From Neisseriaceae bacterium CLB008 (GTDB lineage: Bacteria; Pseudomonadota; Gammaproteobacteria; Burkholderiales; Neisseriaceae), in the NCBI GenBank assembly GCA_041228285.1, contig CP166133.1:186001-250000 (forward strand): 64,000 nt of DNA, read 5' to 3'. The notes under the pieces are model-generated. The model saw only the letters and a list, made by a program, of their open reading frames with translations. It did no database searches and was not told the origin of the DNA. The position numbers were made by a program, and so were the translations under genes. Every line of letters starts with the position of its first letter. Within the stretch, counting starts at the first letter, position 1. Shown here piece by piece: positions 42,267 through 50,915 of this stretch.

Positions 42267-42455
42267 GAGAGTCTTTCGTTGAGGTTAGGTGTTAAAGCCA
42301 AAGGCGGTGGATCAGCATAGCAATAAATAAAACGGCGCACAATTGTCGTGACGGCATTTTTTCGGCGCAGATCAGGATTAAGGACGAGCTGTTGAGATGC
42401 ACTGTTGGTTTTTTGGTGGTCGGCTCGAAAAAAAGGTGCCGATTGCGTGTATACC

Positions 42456-42471
42456 TAGTAATATATTAGTA
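42456..42471. promoter_or_regulatory. HpaR-type operator upstream of hpaR
   Basis: TAGTAATATATTAGTA is a near palindrome (one mismatch) sharing the ATATATTAGT core with the perfect palindrome before hpaG1. It lies ~100 bp before hpaR, in a 305-bp spacer (42267-42571) that is otherwise empty. Autoregulation of hpaR is inferred. Confidence 0.55.
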
Positions 42472-42571
42472 AATATAGTCGTGTTTAAAGCAAATTGTTA
42501 TTTGTTTTTTAATAGTTATTAATCTGTGGCGCCTTTCGGCGTCGCCTTATGCATAGAGCCGTTCATTCTTC

Positions 42572-42997
42572 ATGAAACCTAAAAATCGTAATATTCCCTT
42601 ATTGCTGCTGCGTGCCCGAGAGGCCATGATGGTGTATTTTCGCCCTGCCTTGAGTAAGCGTCAGCTGACCGAACAGCAGTGGCGCATTTTGCGTGCCCTG
42701 TATGAAGAAAAACAGCTAGAGCCTCGTGAGCTGTGCCAGCAGTGTTGTATTTTAAGCCCCAGCATGGCCGGTATTTTAAAGCGGATGGAAGAATTAAATC
42801 TGGTGGTTAAGGTGCCCTCAGACTTCGATAAGCGCCGTGTCATGGTGACTTTGGCCACAGGCGTGGCAGACATGGTGGAAGACATCTTAAGAGAGAACCG
42901 CGCGGCCTACGACCTTTTGGCTAAGAAAGTGGGCGAGCAAGAAATGAAAGAGCTGATGGCTCAGCTAGACAACGTCCTCAAGCATTTGGAGGAGTAG
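42572..42997 (+). CDS. hpaR: MarR-family repressor of homoprotocatechuate degradation, HpaR
   Basis: A 141-residue winged-helix regulator that represses the meta-cleavage operon until the aromatic substrate is present. It agrees closely with E. coli HpaR, including LLLRAREAMMVYFRP, LTEQQWRILR, the recognition region CILSPSMAGILKRMEE and the wing DKRRVMVTL. It precedes the hpaG1-hpaI operon on the same strand but is separated from it by a strong terminator. AT-rich palindromes upstream of both hpaR and hpaG1, and of the putative transporter gene, are the likely binding sites. Confidence 0.94.
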   Translation: MKPKNRNIPLLLLRAREAMMVYFRPALSKRQLTEQQWRILRALYEEKQLEPRELCQQCCILSPSMAGILKRMEELNLVVKVPSDFDKRRVMVTLATGVADMVEDILRENRAAYDLLAKKVGEQEMKELMAQLDNVLKHLEE

Positions 42998-43025
42998 GCG
43001 CGGCAGTGCGTCTTGAGTTGTGCCC

Positions 43026-43055
43026 AGCCATCCCAGAGCGGATGGCTTTTTTTTT
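43026..43055 (+). terminator. Rho-independent terminator of hpaR
   Basis: Inverted repeat AGCCATCC (43026-43033) and GGATGGCT (43040-43047) followed by eight more T. Confidence 0.9.
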
Positions 43056-43063
43056 AAATGGGT

Positions 43064-43114
43064 TTGACAAAAATACTCATATGTTAGTAATATTGGATTA
43101 ACTAATATATTAGT
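43064..43114 (+). promoter_or_regulatory. Promoter and HpaR operator of the hpaG1-hpaI operon
   Basis: A consensus -35 TTGACA (43064-43069) and TAATAT -10 (43088-43093), 18 bp apart, are followed immediately by the perfect palindrome ACTAATATATTAGT (43101-43114), which would cover the transcription start. A TTAGT half-site (43084-43088) overlaps the -10. This is the layout expected for a repressor-controlled promoter. Confidence 0.75.
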
Positions 43115-43165
43115 GTAAAGCGAGCGCGCTGTTTGCTTGCTCAGAACATATCAACGGAGAACGTA

Positions 43166-43819
43166 ATGTCTACATTAGATTTGGCTCAGGCCACTGTGTT
43201 TGGGGTGGCGCTAAACCACCAGAGCGTCATGGCCGAACATGCTGCTGCTTTTGTTGAGGCCCCTTATAAGGCCTTGCCCACTAAGCCCGTGCTGTTCATC
43301 AAAACCCCGAATACCTACAACCTTAGCGGCAAAGTACCCTTTCCAGCTGGTGAGCGTCTTCAGGCCGGCGTGTGCTTGGGCGTGGTGTTGCAAAAAGACG
43401 CCAGCCGCGTGGCCGCAGCCGATGCTCTGAGCTACATTGCTGGCGTGGTGGTGGCCAACGAGTACAGCCTGCCTGAAGACAGCTTTTACCGTCCGGCCAT
43501 CAAGGCTAAATGCCGCGATGGCTTCATGAGCTTTAATCCTAATATTGTGCCCCTAAGTGCCTTGAGCGACGTCAATCAATTGGCCTTAAGCGTGGCCGTT
43601 AACGGCACCGTGAAGCAACAGGGCAATACCGCCGACTGGGTGCGTGATCTGCCGACCTTGATTGCCGAGATCACCGAGTTTATGACTTTACACGCAGGTG
43701 ATGTGTTGTTGACCGGTACGCCTGCTGGGCGTTTTGATCTGGCCGTGGGCGATGAAGTCACCGTCAGCATTGCCGAAGTGGGTCAGTTGACCGATACCGT
43801 CGTGGCCGAAGCCGAATAG
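43166..43819 (+). CDS. hpaG1: HpaG1: N-terminal-type subunit of the HHDD isomerase/OPET decarboxylase
   Basis: This protein of the fumarylacetoacetate-hydrolase fold corresponds to the N-terminal half of the E. coli HpaG (HpcE) bifunctional enzyme, which decarboxylates 5-oxo-pent-3-ene-1,2,5-tricarboxylate and isomerises the product in 4-HPA breakdown. It has ~217 residues with VALNHQS, VLFIKTPNTY, LPEDSFYRPAIKAKCRDGF and LLTGTPAGR. The metal-binding E-x-E motif is absent (VCLGVVLQK), as in the E. coli N-half. GGAG precedes the ATG at 43166. In E. coli both halves are fused; here a 13-bp gap and its own start separate it from hpaG2. Confidence 0.9.
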   Translation: MSTLDLAQATVFGVALNHQSVMAEHAAAFVEAPYKALPTKPVLFIKTPNTYNLSGKVPFPAGERLQAGVCLGVVLQKDASRVAAADALSYIAGVVVANEYSLPEDSFYRPAIKAKCRDGFMSFNPNIVPLSALSDVNQLALSVAVNGTVKQQGNTADWVRDLPTLIAEITEFMTLHAGDVLLTGTPAGRFDLAVGDEVTVSIAEVGQLTDTVVAEAE

Positions 43820-43832
43820 AGGAGAGCTCATC

Positions 43833-44594
43833 ATGAAAAAAGCCAAGATTCAATACCAAAATCAAACCTATGCCGTGACCGTTAACGACGACCTGTCTGT
43901 GAATTTGCCGGACGGGACCGTTGTGGCCGAAACCGATGTGACCTGGCTGCCGCCCGCTACAGGCACCATGTTTGCCTTAGGCCTTAACTATGCCGATCAC
44001 GCCAGTGAACTAGCGTTTGCGCCACCGACTGAGCCGCTGGTGTTCATTAAATCTAAGGGTACTTATGTCGGCCATCGCGGCCACAGCTGGCGCCCTAACA
44101 ACATCGACTACATGCACTACGAGTGTGAGCTGGCCGCCGTGATTGGTAAAACCGCTAAAAACGTCAAAGCCGCTGATGCGTGGGACTATGTTGAAGGCTT
44201 CACCTTGTGTAATGACTACGCCATCCGTGATTATTTGGAAAACTACTATCGCCCTAATTTACGCGTGAAAAACCGCGATGCGATGACGCCGGTTGGGCCG
44301 TATATTATTGATTTAGCCGATGTGGCCGATCCGATGAATCTGAGCTTGAAAACCTGGGTGAACGGTGAGCTGCGTCAAGAGGGCAATACCAAAGACATGA
44401 TTTTTGACGTGCCGTTTTTAATTGAGTATCTGTCTAGCTTTATGACCTTGCAGCCAGGCGACATGATTGCCACCGGCTGTCCTAAAGGCACTTCTGATGT
44501 GAAGGCGGGCGATACCGTCATCATCGAGATTGAGCAAGTGGGTTCATTGACCAACTATATGTTGACCGAAGACGAATTTTTCGCAGCCAAGTAA
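43833..44594 (+). CDS. hpaG2: HpaG2: C-terminal-type subunit of the HHDD isomerase/OPET decarboxylase
   Basis: This 253-residue FAH-family protein matches the C-terminal half of E. coli HpaG. It retains the metal-binding motif in HYECELAAVIGK and the family core ALGLNYADHASEL, CNDYAIRDYLENYYRPNLRVK and MIATGCPKGTSD. It and HpaG1 together should convert the tricarboxylate product of HpaF to 2-oxo-hept-ene-dioate, the substrate of HpaH. GGAG lies upstream of the ATG. The stop codon overlaps an ATG of the next frame, so translation is probably coupled to hpaE. Confidence 0.93.
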   Translation: MKKAKIQYQNQTYAVTVNDDLSVNLPDGTVVAETDVTWLPPATGTMFALGLNYADHASELAFAPPTEPLVFIKSKGTYVGHRGHSWRPNNIDYMHYECELAAVIGKTAKNVKAADAWDYVEGFTLCNDYAIRDYLENYYRPNLRVKNRDAMTPVGPYIIDLADVADPMNLSLKTWVNGELRQEGNTKDMIFDVPFLIEYLSSFMTLQPGDMIATGCPKGTSDVKAGDTVIIEIEQVGSLTNYMLTEDEFFAAK

Positions 44595-44626
44595 TGGCCG
44601 CCGAATCAGACAAAGGAATGAATAAA

Positions 44627-46087
44627 ATGATCAAACATTGGATTAACGGTAAAGAAGTCGCCAGCGAAGAAACCTTCGACAACATCAACCCTGCGACCAT
44701 GGAAAAAATTGGCGAAGTGGCCAGCGGCGGTCAAAAAGAAATCGACATGGCCGTGGCTGCGGCCAAGGCAGCGTTTCCTAAATGGTCGAAAACCCCGGCC
44801 AAAGAGCGGGCCAAAATCATGCGCCAGTTTGGCGATTTGATTGACCAAAACGTGGAAAAAATCGCCCAGTTAGAAACGCTGGACACCGGCCTGCCGATTC
44901 ATCAAACCCGCAACGTGTTGATTCCACGCGCCTCACATAACTTTAACTTCTTTGCCGAAGTGTGTACCCGCATGAATGGCCACACCTATCCGGTAGACGA
45001 CCAAATGTTGAACTACACCATGCATCAGCCTGTTGGCGTGTGTGGTCTGGTGTCGCCTTGGAACGTGCCGTTCATGACCGCTACTTGGAAAACGGCGCCG
45101 TGCTTGGCCTTGGGTAATACTGCGGTGTTGAAAATGTCGGAGCTGTCGCCTTTGACCGCTAATGAGCTGGGTCGCTTGGCCTTAGAGGCCGGCGTGCCTG
45201 AGGGCGTATTTAACGTGGTGCAAGGCTATGGCCGCAATGCGGGCGATGCTTTGGTGCGCCACCCCGACGTGGGCGCGGTGTCGTTTACCGGCGGTACGGC
45301 CACCGGTCGACAAATCATGTCTAACGCAGGGATTAAAAAATACTCGATGGAATTAGGCGGTAAGTCACCGGTGTTGGTGTTTGATGACGCGGATTGGCAG
45401 CGCGCCTTAGACGCTTCGTTGTTTACCATCTTCTCTTTGAACGGCGAGCGCTGTACCGCGGGTTCACGCATCTTCATTCAAGAAAGCATTTACGACCAGT
45501 TTGTGGAAGAGTTTGCCGCCCGTGCCAAGCGCATCATCGTGGGCGATCCGCAAGACTTCAACACCCAGGTGGGCGCCATGATCACCCGTCAGCATTACGA
45601 CAAGGTGACCGGCTACATCAAAATTGGCATGGAAGAGGGCGCACGCCTATTGGCTGGTGGCCTAGAGCGTCCAGCAGGCTTACCGGCTCACCTGAGCCAA
45701 GGCAACTTCATTCAGCCGACGGTGTTTGCCGATGTGGATAACAGCATGCGCATTGCCCAAGAAGAAATCTTTGGCCCCGTGGTGTGTTTGATTAAATTTA
45801 AAGACGAAGCCGAGGCGGTACGCTTGGCCAACGATGTGGAATACGGTTTAGCGTCTTATGTGTGGACGTCTGACTTGACTCGTGCCCACCGCGTGTCGTC
45901 GCAAATACAGGCCGGCATGGTGTTTGTGAATTCACAAAACGTGCGCGACCTACGCCAGCCGTTTGGCGGCGTGAAGCAGTCTGGTACCGGCCGTGAAGGC
46001 GGCGAGTACAGCTTTGAAGTGTTCACCGAAGTGAAAAACGTGTGCATTTCTATGGGCGAGCACCATATCCCACGTTGGGGCGTGTAG
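44627..46087 (+). CDS. hpaE: 5-carboxymethyl-2-hydroxymuconate semialdehyde dehydrogenase
   Basis: NAD-dependent aldehyde dehydrogenase acting right after ring cleavage. It is ~486 residues long and very close to E. coli HpaE throughout, for example TLDTGLPIHQTRNVLIPRASHN (residues cut to motif TGLPIHQT), MELGGKSP with the general-base glutamate, and NGERCTAGSR with the catalytic cysteine. The start MIKHWINGK at 44627 has AAGGA at a suitable distance; ATGs at 44594 and 44618 are alternatives. It is third in the operon. Confidence 0.95.
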   Translation: MIKHWINGKEVASEETFDNINPATMEKIGEVASGGQKEIDMAVAAAKAAFPKWSKTPAKERAKIMRQFGDLIDQNVEKIAQLETLDTGLPIHQTRNVLIPRASHNFNFFAEVCTRMNGHTYPVDDQMLNYTMHQPVGVCGLVSPWNVPFMTATWKTAPCLALGNTAVLKMSELSPLTANELGRLALEAGVPEGVFNVVQGYGRNAGDALVRHPDVGAVSFTGGTATGRQIMSNAGIKKYSMELGGKSPVLVFDDADWQRALDASLFTIFSLNGERCTAGSRIFIQESIYDQFVEEFAARAKRIIVGDPQDFNTQVGAMITRQHYDKVTGYIKIGMEEGARLLAGGLERPAGLPAHLSQGNFIQPTVFADVDNSMRIAQEEIFGPVVCLIKFKDEAEAVRLANDVEYGLASYVWTSDLTRAHRVSSQIQAGMVFVNSQNVRDLRQPFGGVKQSGTGREGGEYSFEVFTEVKNVCISMGEHHIPRWGV

Positions 46088-46153
46088 GCGCGAGCTCAGG
46101 CAGGCTGACGCAGCCGCGTCAGCCTCACAATAATAAGGATTAGGAGAAAGATT

Positions 46154-46999
46154 ATGGGGCAACTTGCACTAGCAGCAAAAATCACGCACGTACCGTCTAT
46201 GTACTTGTCTGAATTACCGGGTGAGCACCACGGCTGTCGTCAGTCGGCCATTGATGGCCATAAAGAAATCAGCCGTCGCTGCCGCGAACTGGGCGTGGAC
46301 ACCATCATCGTGTTTGACACCCACTGGCTGGTGAACAGCGGCTACCACATTAACTGTAATGACCGCTTTGAAGGCGTGTACACCAGTAATGAGCTGCCAC
46401 ACTTTATTAAAGACATGACTTATCAATATCAGGGTAACCCAGAGTTGGGCCACTTAATCGCTGAAAAAGCGCGCGCCAAAGACGTCCGCGCCATGTCACA
46501 CGAAATTGACAGCTTAGCAATGGAGTACGGCACCCTAGTACCGATGCGCTACATGAACGAAGACCAACACTTTAAAGTGATTTCGATTTCGGCTTTTTGT
46601 ACCTCACACGAGTTAGAAGACAGCCGCAAGCTGGGTGAAGCCGTGCTGGAAGCCATTCAAGAATACGACGGCAAAGTAGCCGTACTGGCCAGTGGTTCGC
46701 TGTCGCACCGCTTCATTTGGGACCGCATTGCGTCAACCGGCATGAACAGCTACACCCGTGAGTTTGACCGTCAGGTTGACTTACGCGTGGTGGACATGTG
46801 GAAAGAAGGTCTGTGGCCAGAATTTTGTGCCATGTTGCCGGATTACGCCGTGCACTGTTTTGGCGAAGGGATGATGCACGATACGGCCATGCTGTTGGGC
46901 CTAGTGGGTTGGGATCAATACCGCGGTAAGGTCGAAATCCTCACCGACCTTTTTGCCAGCTCGGGCACCGGTCAAATCAACGCTTTATTTCCCCTTTAA
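46154..46999 (+). CDS. hpaD: 3,4-dihydroxyphenylacetate 2,3-dioxygenase
   Basis: The ring-cleaving extradiol dioxygenase of the LigB (class III) family, 281 residues, nearly collinear with E. coli HpaD. Conserved blocks are KITHVPSMYLSELPG, GCRQSAIDGHKEISRRC, the VFDTHWLVN metal histidine region, EYGTLVPMRYM, ASGSLSHRF and the C-terminal SSGTGQINALFPL. It opens homoprotocatechuate to 5-carboxymethyl-2-hydroxymuconate semialdehyde, the substrate of HpaE. TTAGGAGAAAG precedes the ATG. Confidence 0.96.
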   Translation: MGQLALAAKITHVPSMYLSELPGEHHGCRQSAIDGHKEISRRCRELGVDTIIVFDTHWLVNSGYHINCNDRFEGVYTSNELPHFIKDMTYQYQGNPELGHLIAEKARAKDVRAMSHEIDSLAMEYGTLVPMRYMNEDQHFKVISISAFCTSHELEDSRKLGEAVLEAIQEYDGKVAVLASGSLSHRFIWDRIASTGMNSYTREFDRQVDLRVVDMWKEGLWPEFCAMLPDYAVHCFGEGMMHDTAMLLGLVGWDQYRGKVEILTDLFASSGTGQINALFPL

Positions 47000-47053
47000 C
47001 GACTGATGATTCTGCTGGGCTGGCGTGGCTGGCCCAGCGGTTTAGGAGCCGTG

Positions 47054-47446
47054 ATGCCCCATTTTACCGTTGAATATTCGGCCAATCTGGCCGCCGACAT
47101 TGTATTTGATGAATTTTTTGCCCAAGTACATGAATGCTTAGGCAACAGCGGCGTGTTCCCCTTAGGCGGGATTCGCAGCCGCGCCATCCGTATGGACGAT
47201 TATCGCATTGCCGACAATCAGCATGACTATGCCTTTATCCACATCACCTTAAAGGTGGGTAGCGGGCGTGATTTAGAGACCCGTAAGGCCGTGTGCGATG
47301 AGCTGTTTGCCCTGATTGAAGCCTATTTTGCGCCGTTACAGGCAAAGCGCCTATTGGCGATTTCGTTTGAAATGCAAGAAGTTCATCCAGTTTTAACCTA
47401 CAAAAAAAACAATATTCACGCCTTTTTAAAGGCCAACGGCGGCTAA
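47054..47446 (+). CDS. hpaF: 5-carboxymethyl-2-hydroxymuconate delta-isomerase
   Basis: A small tautomerase-fold enzyme of 130 residues acting after HpaE. The start MPHFTVEYS places Pro 2 at the mature N-terminus, where it serves as catalytic base in this family. The FPLGGIRSRA, QHDYAFIHITLKVGSGR and SFEMQEVHPVLTYKKNNIHAFL segments match E. coli HpaF. TAGGAG precedes the ATG at 47054; an upstream in-frame ATG at 47006 directly after the hpaD stop is unlikely. Confidence 0.94.
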   Translation: MPHFTVEYSANLAADIVFDEFFAQVHECLGNSGVFPLGGIRSRAIRMDDYRIADNQHDYAFIHITLKVGSGRDLETRKAVCDELFALIEAYFAPLQAKRLLAISFEMQEVHPVLTYKKNNIHAFLKANGG

Positions 47447-47522
47447 GGCCGCGTGATGATGAAAGCAACCTGGCCCTGTGCCGATTGATGCGCCCACTTA
47501 AGAACAAGAGAAAGAAGCCAGC

Positions 47523-48326
47523 ATGCTTGCACCCGATACGATTCAAGCGTTAGCACAACAGCTAAACCACGCCGAACAAACCCGTACCCAACTGAAACAG
47601 TTTTCACTGACTCAGCCAGACATCACCATCGACGACGCTTACGCGATTCAAAAAGCCTGGGTGGCTTTAAAAATAGCAGAAGGGCGTAAGCTGGTTGGCC
47701 ATAAGATTGGCCTGACCTCGCGCGCCATGCAAGTGTCGTCTAACATCACTGAACCAGACTATGGTGCCTTGCTAGACGATATGTTCTTTGACGAGGGCAC
47801 TGAGATTCCCTTTGAGCGATTCATCGTGCCGCGCGTTGAAGTGGAGCTGGCGTTTATTTTAGGCAAGCCTTTGAGCGGCCCGAACTGCACCATCTTTGAC
47901 GTTTTAGACGCCACCGAATGGGTAGTGCCTGCTTTAGAAATCATTGATGCGCGCTTGCACAACGTTGACCCAGAAACCAAAATCACCCGCAAAGTATTCG
48001 ACACCATTTCCGACAACGCCGCCAATGCCGGTGTGGTGATGGGTGGTCGACCCATTCGCCCTACTGATTTGGACTTGCGTAAGGTCAGCGCCGTGCTGTA
48101 CCGCAATGGCGTGATTGAAGAGTCGGGCGTGTCGGCGGCGGTATTGAACCATCCCGCCAAAGGCGTGGCGTGGCTAGCCAATAAGCTACACCCTCATGGC
48201 GTGACCCTACAGCCTGGCCAAGTGATTTTAGGCGGTTCGTTTACGCGCCCAGTGGCGGCGCGCCAAGGCGATACCTTCCACGTAGACTATGGTGATCTAG
48301 GCGCCATCGCCTGCTACTTTGGCTAA
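47523..48326 (+). CDS. hpaH: 2-oxo-hept-3-ene-1,7-dioate hydratase
   Basis: A 267-residue member of the hydratase/decarboxylase (MhpD/HpaH) family with the FAH fold. Features are [31 protein letters not shown] (given in part), the metal-site [15 protein letters not shown] with E-x-E, and [15 protein letters not shown] at the C-terminus. It adds water across the double bond of 2-oxo-hept-3-ene-1,7-dioate to make the HpaI substrate. It is sixth in the operon, with AAGAGAAAGAA upstream of the ATG. Confidence 0.94.
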   Translation: MLAPDTIQALAQQLNHAEQTRTQLKQFSLTQPDITIDDAYAIQKAWVALKIAEGRKLVGHKIGLTSRAMQVSSNITEPDYGALLDDMFFDEGTEIPFERFIVPRVEVELAFILGKPLSGPNCTIFDVLDATEWVVPALEIIDARLHNVDPETKITRKVFDTISDNAANAGVVMGGRPIRPTDLDLRKVSAVLYRNGVIEESGVSAAVLNHPAKGVAWLANKLHPHGVTLQPGQVILGGSFTRPVAARQGDTFHVDYGDLGAIACYFG

Positions 48327-48343
48327 CCGATAAGGACAGAATC

Positions 48344-49165
48344 ATGGCAAAAATCATGCCCAATCAATTCAAGCAAGCGCTGCGCGGTGATGCGGCTCAG
48401 ATCGGTATGTGGCTAGGCCTTGCCAACAGCTACAGCGCTGAGCTGATCGCGACCGTGGGCTTTGACTGGCTGCTCATCGACGCCGAGCACGCACCGAATA
48501 ACGTCACCACTGTGTTGCAGCAGCTACAGGCGATTGCGCCCTATCAGGCGCAGGGCCAGTCGTTGCCGGTGGTGCGCCCGCCCGTGGGCGATGCGGTGTT
48601 GATCAAGCAGCTATTAGACGTGGGCGTGCAAACCCTATTGGTGCCGATGGTCGAAAGCGCCGAACAGGCGCGCGGTCTCGTCGACGCCATGCGTTACCCG
48701 CCTGAAGGCATTCGCGGCGTGGGCAGTGCTTTGGCGCGCGCCTCATTATGGAACAGCGTCGACGACTATTTGAATCAGGCCAACGACCAAATGTGCCTTT
48801 TGGTGCAGGTGGAAAACGTGGCTGGGCTGAATCATTTAGCTGAGATTGTGGCGGTCGATGGCGTGGACGGGGTCTTTATTGGCCCTGCCGATCTGTGTGC
48901 GGCCATGGGCCATCGCGGTAACCCAATGCATCCTGAAGTACAGGCGGCGATTAAGGCCGCCGTGGCGACGATTCGCGCTGCGGGTAAGGCCGCTGGTATT
49001 TTGTATGCCGACGAAAAACAGGCCAAAGCCTTTATTGAAATGGGCTTTAATTTTGTGGCCGTGGGCGTGGACACCACGCTATTGGCCAAGTCTTGTCGTC
49101 AGTTATTGGGGCAGTTTAAAGCAGATGGCGCCGCGGCTGAGCCAGCAGCGCCCTCGGTGTATTGA
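48344..49165 (+). CDS. hpaI: 4-hydroxy-2-oxo-heptane-1,7-dioate aldolase
   Basis: A class II HpcH/HpaI aldolase of 273 residues that splits its substrate into pyruvate and succinate semialdehyde. Motifs are [21 protein letters not shown] (substrate/metal region), [16 protein letters not shown] with a metal-binding glutamate, and [12 protein letters not shown] with a metal-binding aspartate. The start follows GGACAG. A following dehydrogenase takes up the succinate semialdehyde; its ribosome binding site overlaps the hpaI stop. Confidence 0.95.
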   Translation: MAKIMPNQFKQALRGDAAQIGMWLGLANSYSAELIATVGFDWLLIDAEHAPNNVTTVLQQLQAIAPYQAQGQSLPVVRPPVGDAVLIKQLLDVGVQTLLVPMVESAEQARGLVDAMRYPPEGIRGVGSALARASLWNSVDDYLNQANDQMCLLVQVENVAGLNHLAEIVAVDGVDGVFIGPADLCAAMGHRGNPMHPEVQAAIKAAVATIRAAGKAAGILYADEKQAKAFIEMGFNFVAVGVDTTLLAKSCRQLLGQFKADGAAAEPAAPSVY

Positions 49166-49176
49166 GGATGAACAGC

Positions 49177-50628
49177 ATGAATGGATTAAGCGACCAAGGC
49201 CTGTGGCAAACTCAGGCCTACATCAATGGTGAATGGGTGGGCGGTGCAGCCGACCAAATTGACGTCATTAACCCGGCAACGGGTGAGGTGATTGCCCAAG
49301 TGCCCAATTTGGGTCAGGCCGAAGCCGAAGCCGCCGTGGCGGCTGCGCATCTGGCGCAAAAAACCTGGGCCAAAATGCCGGCTAAGGCGCGTAGCCAAGC
49401 GCTGCGCCGCTGGTTTGATTTAATGATGCAGCATCAGGATGACCTAGCCCGGATTTTGACCTTGGAGCAAGGTAAGCCATTGGCTGAGGCCAAGGGCGAG
49501 ATTGCCTACGGGGCATCGTATATCGAATGGTATGCCGAAGAAGCCAAGCGTATTTACGGCGACATCATTCCGGGGCCGAGCGCCGATAAACGCATCTTGG
49601 TGACTAAAGAAGCCATCGGCGTGTGCGCCGCCATCACGCCGTGGAATTTCCCCAATGCCATGATTACCCGTAAAGCGGCGCCAGCGCTGGCCGCAGGTTG
49701 TAGCATCGTGGTGCGTCCAGCCTCTCAAACGCCGCTGTCGGCCTTGGCGATTGCTGAATTGGCCCACCGAGCGGGCATTCCGGCCGGCGTGTTTAACGTG
49801 TTGACCGGTAGCGCCACCCAGATTGGCCAAGTGTTGACCAAAGACGATAGGGTGAAAAAATTCAGCTTTACCGGCTCGACCGAAGTAGGCCGCAAGCTGA
49901 TTGCCCAATGCGCCGATACGGTCAAGAAAGTGTCGATGGAGCTAGGCGGTAATGCGCCGTTTATTGTGTTTAATGATGCTGATGTGGATGAGGCCGTGGT
50001 GGGCGCGATTAACTGTAAGTTTCGCAACGCTGGCCAAACCTGCGTGTGCGCGAACCGCCTCTACGTTCAGTCCGGCATTTATGATGCCTTTGTGACCAAG
50101 CTGGCGGCGGCCGTGGCCGAATTGAAAATGGGCAACGGCCTGGATGCGGGCGTGGTTTTTGGTCCCGTCATTGACGCCAATGCGGTGGCAAAAGTGCAAG
50201 AACACATCGATGATGCCGTGAGTAAGGGTGCTGAGCTGGTGAGCGGCGGCCAAGTGGATGCGCTGGGGCAGCTGTTCTTCCAGCCCACCATCGTCAAGAA
50301 CGTGACGCAGGACATGAAGGTGGCCAAGGAAGAAACCTTCGGGCCTTTAGCGCCGGTGTTTAAATTTGACACCGAAGACGAAGTCATTGGCTATGCCAAC
50401 GACACTGAGTTTGGGCTGGCCTCATATTTCTATACCCGCGACATGGGCACCGTGGTGCGCGTCTCTGAAGCTTTGGAATACGGTATGGTGGCGGTGAATA
50501 GCGGTGTGCTGTCGAATGAGGCGGCGCCGTTTGGTGGGGTGAAACAGTCGGGCCTGGGCCGCGAAGGCTCGAAATATGGCATGGACGATTACCTAGAAAT
50601 CAAATACGTGCTGCTGGCCGGCCTGTAG
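49177..50628 (+). CDS. NAD(P)-dependent succinate-semialdehyde dehydrogenase
   Basis: An aldehyde dehydrogenase of ~483 residues that oxidises succinate semialdehyde, the product of HpaI, to succinate, closing the route to the TCA cycle. Signature motifs: ITPWNFPNAMITRK, FTGSTEVGRKL, MELGGNAPFIVF (general-base Glu) and NAGQTCVCANR (catalytic Cys). The extra cysteine two positions after the catalytic one is typical of the GabD/Sad group. The start at 49177 is nine bases after GAGG; an earlier ATG at 49168 is too close to it. It is the last gene before the operon terminator, which ties its role to the 4-HPA pathway. Confidence 0.92.
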   Translation: MNGLSDQGLWQTQAYINGEWVGGAADQIDVINPATGEVIAQVPNLGQAEAEAAVAAAHLAQKTWAKMPAKARSQALRRWFDLMMQHQDDLARILTLEQGKPLAEAKGEIAYGASYIEWYAEEAKRIYGDIIPGPSADKRILVTKEAIGVCAAITPWNFPNAMITRKAAPALAAGCSIVVRPASQTPLSALAIAELAHRAGIPAGVFNVLTGSATQIGQVLTKDDRVKKFSFTGSTEVGRKLIAQCADTVKKVSMELGGNAPFIVFNDADVDEAVVGAINCKFRNAGQTCVCANRLYVQSGIYDAFVTKLAAAVAELKMGNGLDAGVVFGPVIDANAVAKVQEHIDDAVSKGAELVSGGQVDALGQLFFQPTIVKNVTQDMKVAKEETFGPLAPVFKFDTEDEVIGYANDTEFGLASYFYTRDMGTVVRVSEALEYGMVAVNSGVLSNEAAPFGGVKQSGLGREGSKYGMDDYLEIKYVLLAGL

Positions 50629-50643
50629 TTGGACGGTGTGAAC

Positions 50644-50679
50644 AACAGCCTTAGCGAGTTCGTCATCGCTAAGGCTGTT
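50644..50679 (+). terminator. Terminator of the hpaG1-hpaI-dehydrogenase operon
   Basis: A perfect 14-bp stem AACAGCCTTAGCGA (50644-50657) and TCGCTAAGGCTGTT (50666-50679) with an 8-nt loop, followed by a T-run. Confidence 0.92.
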
Positions 50680-50732
50680 TTTGTGTCTGTCGCGTGATTA
50701 TTTGGGCGCTGTGTTCGGCGATGACAGAAATT

Positions 50733-50746
50733 ACTAATAAATTAAC
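50733..50746. promoter_or_regulatory. Weak HpaR-like site upstream of the 4-HPA hydroxylase genes
   Basis: ACTAATAAATTAAC matches the ACTAATATATTAGT palindrome at 11 of 14 positions. It lies ~170 bp before the hydroxylase ATG. A second TTAGT occurs at 50769. In E. coli the hydroxylase operon is activated by HpaA rather than repressed by HpaR, so this match may be incidental. Confidence 0.3.
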
Positions 50747-50915
50747 AAATTCAATGAAAAGTACAATGTTAGTCGGGAAAGTTACATTTATCAAAACGCC
50801 GAAGCTGGTCATACTGATCTACATCTCCTAGCGAATGTTTAGGAACAGAGATTTAGAGGCCGATACGCACGGCATCGGTCGCCCTTATAAAAAATAATCA
50901 ACAAGGCGAAGAAAC

